Below, piece after piece: positions 57,201 through 64,000 of a DNA stretch of 64,000 nt. Numbering within the stretch: position 1 is the first letter of the stretch; each line of letters begins with the position of its first letter. Source of the DNA: Symbiodinium natans. Lineage: Eukaryota; Sar; Dinophyceae; Suessiales; Symbiodiniaceae. Made by a program: the position numbers and the translations under genes. The notes below the pieces were generated by a model. That model did not search any database, was not told where the DNA came from, and saw only the letters and a list, made by a program, of their open reading frames with translations. The DNA lies in contig CAJNDS010002673.1 in the NCBI GenBank assembly GCA_905221605.1, positions 62,001 to 126,000 on the forward strand, in the 5' to 3' direction.

Positions 57201-59888
57201 TGTCCCAGTAGGAGAGAGAGGACATCGTTCATGTCCAGTTTTCATTTCCTATAAAGGAGAGGGGGGAGGGCCGGGGGGGGGGGGGGTGGGTGGCTCAAAT
57301 AGGGTTTATTTGGAAGCTAAGGCTCGGGTTTTGCCCATGGCAAAGAGAAGATGGTATTCGTCTTCATCTTTCCTATCCTTCTTGTCTTTCTTCTCTCTTG
57401 TTCGTTTCCCTTTGAAACAAAAACCCAAAGGAAGAACAATGAAAATGAAAGGAACTCGCTTTCTTTTTCCGTTTGGGAACAATGAAAAGAACCGAGGAGA
57501 TAAGGCGAGAGGAGGCATATGCTGAAGCATGGAGAGGGGCCACGGGCAAGCAGCTAACCCCGCTCACGTTCCCAACCATTGAAAAAGGATAAGAAAGGAC
57601 AAGGGCCTCCATTCCCCTCTTATGTTTTCCTTGTGCTTTTTGTCGTTGAAGAGGACGGAGAGAGAAGGAGGAGGAGAAATAGACAGGATCGCATTTTTAA
57701 TGGGAAGAGCAAAGACAACAATGGAGGAGAGATGAATAAAGGATAAGGAAAGACAAAACAAGGCACAGAGAAGATGGGACTCTTCTTTATCGATCCTCTC
57801 TCCCTTATCTCTCCCTTCCCTTTTTCTTCTTGAAATAAGGAAAACAAAAAGGAAGAATTAAGAGAACAACAAAGGAGAAGGGTAAGGAAAGGAAGCCGAG
57901 AAAAGGGATATGATGAAGTACGGCAAGGTCCACGCGCAAGAAGTCACCCTCTGCTTACCTTTCCCCTGCTTTATCATACAAGTTCCTTTCTTGTTTTCTA
58001 ATCAGTTAAAAGGTAATAGATGGAGAGAGGGGAAAGGGAAGTGAGAGAGTAGAGATCACAAGGATGCCTTTGTTCTGGAAGCGTACTGCAAGGAATAGAA
58101 GAGACAAGAGGCAAGGGGAGGGACGGACAAAACAAGGCGCAAGAAGATGGCATTCCTCTATATCTATCATCTCTCCCCTGTCCCTTTTGAATGAGAAAAA
58201 AACCTTTCTTGCTCTTCACAGATAGGTGTCATCCCTCCTCTTCAGGAAATCCCCTTTCCCTTATTTTGCTTTTTGAAGCGAATAAGAACAAGAACAGGTA
58301 GGAAGAGAGGAAAGGGAAATAATAAGTAAAGAGAGGAGCCCTTCAATCCCCCTCCCTGTCTCTTATGTTCTTTTCCTTCTTGGGGGGTATCGTTCTTTCT
58401 CCTTTGAAGATGCAGAAGACGATTGAAAAGGACACCCGTTCCATCGCCCCTATATATAGAGAGAGACATCATGAGCATCAGCTGGGTTTGCTGCCAATCC
58501 AAAACGGTGTCCCTTTAATCGCTTTCTGTGTGTCAAACGAGCAAAAGGGACACCCCTAAGTGCTTTCTTTTGGGATGTCTTTCTTTTTGCCTTGAAGACA
58601 CAGCAAACGTAAAAAAGGACGCCTGCTTCCGTCGCGCATAGAGAGAGAGAGATAGAGAGAGACTGAGAATGAATGAGTGAGAGATAGAGATAGGGACAGG
58701 GAAAGAGAGCAAGATAAAGAAAGAACGAAAGAAAGAAAGATAGCGACAGGGATACAGACAGAGAGAGAGAGAGAGAGAGTTTTCTGTTCGGGGGCATCCT
58801 TTTTTATCGCTTGAAGATGCAGAAAACGATCCAAAGGGACAGCCGTTCCAAGATGCAGAAAACGATCCAAAGGGACAGCCGTTCCATCGCCCATGGCAAA
58901 GAGAAGATGGTACCCGTCTTCATCTTTCCTATCCTTCTCCTCTTTCTTCTCTCTTGTTCGTTTCCCTTTGAAACAAAAACCCAAAGGAAGAACAATGAAA
59001 ATGAAAGGAACTCGCTTTCTTTTTCCGTTTGGGAACAATCAAAAGAACCGAGGAGATAAGACGAGAGGAGGCATATGCTGAAGCATGGAGAGGGGCCACG
59101 GGCAAGCAGCCAACCCCCAACCATTGAAAAAGGATAAGAAAGGCCAGGGGCCTCCATTCTCTTTGTTTTTTTCCTTTTCTTGTGTTTTTTGTCTTTGAAG
59201 AGGGAGAGAGAAGGAGGAGGAGACATAGACAGGGTTGCATTTTTAACAGGAAGAGCAAAGACAAGAATAGAGAGATGAATAAAGGAGTAGGAAAGACAAA
59301 ACAAGGCACAGAGAAGATGGGGGACTCTTCTTTATCGATCCTCTCTCCCTTATCTCTCCCTTCCCTTGTTCTTTTCGAAATAAGGAAAACAAAAAGGAAT
59401 TATGAAAACAGGAGAAGGGTAAGGAGAGGAACAGAAGAGATAGGCCGAGAAGAGGGATATGATGAAGTACGGCAAGGTCCACGCGCAAGGAGTCACCCTC
59501 TGCTTACCCTTCCCCTGCTTTATCATACAAGTTCCTTTCTTGTTTTTAATCAGTTAAAAGGTAATAGATGGAGAGAAGGGAAAGGGAAGTGAGAGGAGCG
59601 ATCACAAGGATGCCATTTTTCTGGAAGCGTACTGCAAGGAATAGAAACAGGAAGCACAGAAGACGCATGAAAAGGACACCCGTTCCATCGCCCCTATATA
59701 TAGAGTGATATATCATGAGCATCAGCTGGGTTTGCTGCCAATCCAAAATGGTGTGCCTTTAATCGCTTTCTGTGTCTTCAAACGAGCAAAAGGGACACCC
59801 CTAAGTGTTATCTTTTGGGATGTCTTTCTTTTTGGCTTGAAGACACAGAAAACGTAAAAAGGACGCCTGCTTCCATCGCACATAGAGA

Positions 59889-59936
<48 letters not shown>

Positions 59937-62900
59937 TAGAGAGAGAGAGAGTGAGACTGGGAATGAATGAGTGAGAGATAGAGATAGGGACAGGGAAAGA
60001 GAGCAAGATAAAGAAATAACGAAAGAAAGAAAGATAGCGACAGGGATACAGACAGAGAGAGAGTGCTTTTGTTCGGGGGCGTCCTTTTTCTCGCTTGAAG
60101 ATGCAGAAAACGATCCACATGCACAATCGTTCCATCGCCCATGGCAAAGAGAAGATGGTACTCGTCTTCATCTTTCCTCTCTTTCTCCTCTTTCTTCTCT
60201 CTTGTTCGTTTCCCTTTGAAACAAAAACCCAAAGGAAGAACAATGAAAATGAAAGGAACTCGCTTTCTTTTTCCGTTTGGGAACAATGAAAAGAACCGAG
60301 GAGATAAGGCGAGAGGAGGCATATGCTGAAGCATGGAGAGGGGCCACGGGCAAGCAGCCAACCCCCAACCATTGAAAAAGGATAAGAAAGGCCAAGGGCC
60401 TCCATTCCCTTTGCTTTTTTCCTTTTCTTGTGTTTTTTGTCTTTGAAGAGGAGGGAGAGAGAAGGAGGAGGAGACATAGACAGGGTTGCATTTTTAACAG
60501 GAAGAGCAAAGGCAAGAATAGAGAGATGAATAAAGGAGCAGGAAAGACAAAACAAGGCACAGAGAAGATGGGACTCTTCTTTAGCGATCCTCTCTCCCAT
60601 AGCTCTCCCTTCCCTTTTTCTTTTCGAAATAAGGACAACAAAAATGACAAAAAGGATGAACCATGAAAAAAGGAGAAGGGTAAGGAAAGGAACAGAAGAG
60701 ATAGGCCCTTGAAATGGGTCTGAAATTTGCAGTCTCCCAGGAAGAGGGACTTTAAAACCTAGGAAAAATGATTTTTCCAGATTTTAAGGATTTGAAGGAA
60801 TTTAAAGAGTTTGTGGGGGGGCGGAGCCGTGACTCATTTCAGGCCCTGAGATGAGTCACTGTGTGTGTTGAGGGGGCACGGAGCCGTGACTCATTTCAGG
60901 CCCTGAAATGAGTCACTGCTTTCGTTGAGGGGGCACGGAGCCGTGACTCATTTCAGTCCCAACTAATTGAAATAATTTAGATAAAATCCAGTCCCAACTA
61001 ATTGAAATAATTTAGATAAAATTTGAATAATTTAAGTAATGTAAATAATTTCGGGCCTGCAGAAAGGCACGGCTCGATTTGGCCAAATTTTGCCGGGCAG
61101 CCTCCGGGCAAAATTTGGCCAAATCGGGCTGCTCTTCGTATGCGATGAGAAATGCGCGGCTCGATTTGGCCAAATTATGCCGGGCAGCCTCCGGGCAAAA
61201 TTTGGCCAAATCGGGCTGCTCTTCGTACGCGATGAGAAATGCGTGGCTCGATTTGGCCAAATTTCGCCGGGCAGCCTCCGGGCAAATTTTGGCCAAATCG
61301 GGCTGCTCTTCGTATGCGATGAGAAATGCGCGGCTCGATTTGGCCAAATTTTGCCGGGCAGCCTCCGGGCAAATTTTGGCCAAATCGGGCTGCTCTTCGT
61401 ATGCGATGAGAAATGCGCGGCTCGATTGCGATGAGAAATGCGCGGCTCGATTTGACCAAATTTTGCCGGGCAGCCTCCGGGCAAAATTTGTTGGCCAAAT
61501 CGGGCTGCCACGCACAAAATCTGCCTGGATCTACGCGGGGCTGTTTCTTACAAAAAAGTGCCGCGTAGATCCAGGCAGATTTTGTCCTTCGTGTTTTTTG
61601 ACAAAACACCATGGACAAAATCTGCCTGGATCTACGCGGGGCTGTTTCTGACAAAAAAAAGTGCCGCGTAGATCCAGGCAGATTTTGTCCTTCGTGTTTT
61701 TTGACAAAACACCATGGACAAAATCTGCCTGGATCTATGCGGGGCTGTTTCTTACAAAAAAAAGTGCCGCGTAGATCCAGGCAGATTTTGTCCTTCGTGT
61801 TTTTTGACAAAACACCATGGACAAAATCTGCCCGGATCTACGCGGCGCTGTTTCTTACAAAAAAAGTGATGCGTAGATCCAGGCAGATTTTGTCCTTTGT
61901 GTTTTTGGAGAAATCACCATGGACAAAATCTGCCTGGATCTACGCGGGGCCCGGCAAAATCTGACCAAAGTGACGCGACCCTAATTTATATAATTTACAT
62001 AATTTTTATAGTTTGAATAATTTAAATAATTTAAATGGAAAAGGAGGGGGGGCTGGCCCGCTTCCGGGGGAGGACCGGGCTCGTGATTTAGTATTGGTGG
62101 GAGGCCCGGGCTCGTGATTTAGTATTGGGGGGAGGCTCGGGCTCGTGATTTAGTATTGGGGGGAGGCCCCGGCTCGTGATTTAGTATTGGGAGAAGGCCC
62201 GGGCTCGTGATTTAGTATTGGGAGAAGGCCCGGGCTCGTAATTTAGTATTGGGAGAAGGCCCGAGGCTTTTTTAATAGTTTTAAAAGTTTTAAAAGTTTT
62301 AATAGTTTTAAAAGTTTTAAAAGTTTTGAAAGTTCAGGAATCTCATGGCCGGTTAGTATTGGAAGGAGGCCAGGGCTTGTAGTTTAGTATTGGGGAGAGG
62401 CCTGGGCTCGTGATTTAGTATTGGGGTAAGGCTCGGGCTCGTGATTTAGTATTGGGGGGAGGCCCGGCTCGTGATTTAGTATTGAGGGGAGGCCCGGGCT
62501 CGTGATTTAGTATTGGAGGGAGGCCCGGGCTCGTAATTTAGTATTGGGAGATGGCCCGATGCTTTTTTAATAGTTTTAAAAGTTTTAAAAGTTTTAAAAG
62601 TTTTGAAAGTTCAGGAATCTCATGGCAGGTTAGTATTGGAGTGAGGCCCGGGCTCGTAGTTTAGTATTGGGGGGAGGCCTGGGCTCGTGATTTAGTATTG
62701 AGAGGATGCTCGGGCTCGTCATTTAGTATTGGGGGGAGGCCCGAGCTCGTGATTTAGTATTGGGGGGAGGCTTGGGCTTGTGATTTAGTATTGGGGAGAG
62801 GCCCGGGCTCGTGATTTAGTATTGGGCGGAGGCTCGGGCTCGTGATTTAGTATTGGGGGGAGGCTCGGGCTCGTGATTTAGTATTTGGGGGAGGCCCGGG

Positions 62901-63028
62901 CTCGTAATTTAGTATTGGGTAGAGGCTTGGGCTTGTGATTTAGTATTGGGGAGAGGTCCGGGCTCGTCATCTAGTATTGGGGGAAGGCCCGGGCTCGTGA
63001 TTTAGTATTGGGAAGAGGCCCGGGGCCC
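52084..63028. repeat. 10.95-kb block, right copy
   Basis: Starts at the base equivalent to 41,032 and contains all left-copy features in the same order: GA repeats, hairpin (54,882), R1 copy 2 (56,405-57,324), R2 triplication (57,336-60,713), S1 (61,068-61,512), S2 (61,514-61,957), S3 (62,075-63,028). Differences: scattered SNPs, microsatellite lengths, loss of about 70 bp near 54,437, and a 36-bp tandem duplication at 58,815-58,886. Confidence 0.96.
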
Positions 63029-64000
63029 TGGCCAGGAAATTCCCGAACTTTTAAAACTTTTAAAACTATTAAAACTATTAAAAAGGCTTCTTTTTAATAG
63101 TTTTAATAGTTTGGGAGGCTTTTTAAAAGTTGAAACTATTAAAACTATTAAAACTATTAAAACTAAAAAGTTTTAATAGTTTTATAGTTTTAAAAGTAAA
63201 ACTTTTAAAACTATTAAAACTATTAAAACTATTAAAACTATTAAAAAGTTTCTTTTTAATAGTTTTAATAGTTTGGGAGGCTTTTTAAAAGTTGAAACTA
63301 TTAAAACTATTAAAACTATTAAAACTTAAAAAGGAAAAGGCCTGGCCTGGAGATTCCCGAACTTTTAAAACTTTTAAAACTTTTAAAACTATTAAAACTA
63401 TTAAAACTATTAAAACTATTAAAAAGGATTCTTTTTTATAGTTTTAATAGTTTGGGAGGCTTTTCAAAAGTTGAAATTATTAAAACTATTAAAACTACTA
63501 AAACTTAAAAAGGAAAAAGCCTGGCCTGGAGATTCCCGAACTTTTAAAACTTTTAAAACTATTAAAACAATTAAAACTATTAAAACTATTAAAACTATTA
63601 AAACTATTAAAACTATTAAAAAGGCTTCTTTTTAATAGTTTTAATAGTTCGGGAGGCTTTTTAAAAGTTGAAACTATTAAAACTATTCAAACTATTAAAA
63701 AGAAGCCTTTTTAATAGTTTTAATAGTTTTAATAGTTTTAATAAGTTTTAATAGTTTTAAAAGTTCAGGAATCTCCTGGCCAAGGCCGTTTCTTTTTAAT
63801 AGTTTTAATAGCTTAGGAGGCTTTTTAAAAGTTGAAACTATTAAAACTATTAAAACTATTAAAAAGAAACCTTTTTAATAGTTTTAATAGTTTTAATAGT
63901 TTTAATAGTTTTAAAGTTTTAGTTTTAATAGTTTCAAAAGTTCAGGAATCTCCTGGCCAAGGCCGTTTCGTTTTAATAGTTTTAATAGTTTCGGCCCCTT
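63029..64000. repeat. Palindromic AATAGTTTT repeat field
   Basis: Blocks of (aatagtttt)n alternate with their complement (aaaactatt)n, punctuated by gggaggctttttaaaagttg, ggagattcccgaacttttaa and aaaggcttctttttaatag. No coding. Confidence 0.95.

Noticed and set aside
1-64000. Spliced-leader relics, tRNA, rRNA, snRNA, transposase or reverse-transcriptase genes
   Set aside because: I looked for characteristic sequences and motifs by eye and found none I could defend.

Overview
The window reads as nuclear DNA of a eukaryote, most likely a dinoflagellate alga. The reasons are the plant/dinoflagellate-type telomeric heptamer TTTAGGG, very short exon-like islands in long introns, possible GA-AG introns, C2-domain coding pieces of the kind common in dinoflagellates, and no bacterial gene layout. 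The species cannot be told. No rRNA, tRNA or dinoflagellate spliced-leader sequence was recognised.

Positions 1-40,350 are a mosaic. Well over a hundred tracts of TTTAGGG/CCCTAAA, in both orientations and from 2 to about 20 copies, are interleaved with 50-300 bp unique islands and with short foldback (MITE-like) elements of at least eight families. Many islands look like exons. The firmest are C2-domain pieces on the + strand, in domain order, between 24.5 and 37.1 kb. Two compact genes also stand out: a glycine-zipper protein at 27,295-28,038 and a leucine-rich protein at 38,428-39,539 carrying one frameshift. Most other islands are only candidate exons: a 30-codon island is open in at least one of three frames about half the time by chance, so their confidence is low.

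The most interesting signal is that some telomeric tracts are flanked by 10-14 bp direct repeats, as if inserted. At 36,860-36,966 the tract sits inside a C2 reading frame, and removing the tract plus one repeat copy as a GA-AG intron restores the frame. A similar case lies at 2,981-3,037. This suggests telomeric DNA acting as an introner-like intron source.

At about 40.35-40.5 kb the character changes sharply. Up to 64 kb there are no telomeric arrays and no convincing genes. This part holds nested segmental repeats, GA/CT-rich sequence, hairpin-forming satellites (50.05-50.94 kb), a 31-32 bp minisatellite (51.05-51.98 kb) and AATAGTTTT-type palindromic repeats (63.03-64.0 kb). A 100-N gap lies at 51,984-52,083. 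The 10.95 kb left of it (41,032-51,983) is nearly identical to the 10.95 kb right of it (52,084-63,028), which looks like an unmerged contig overlap or a very recent tandem duplication.
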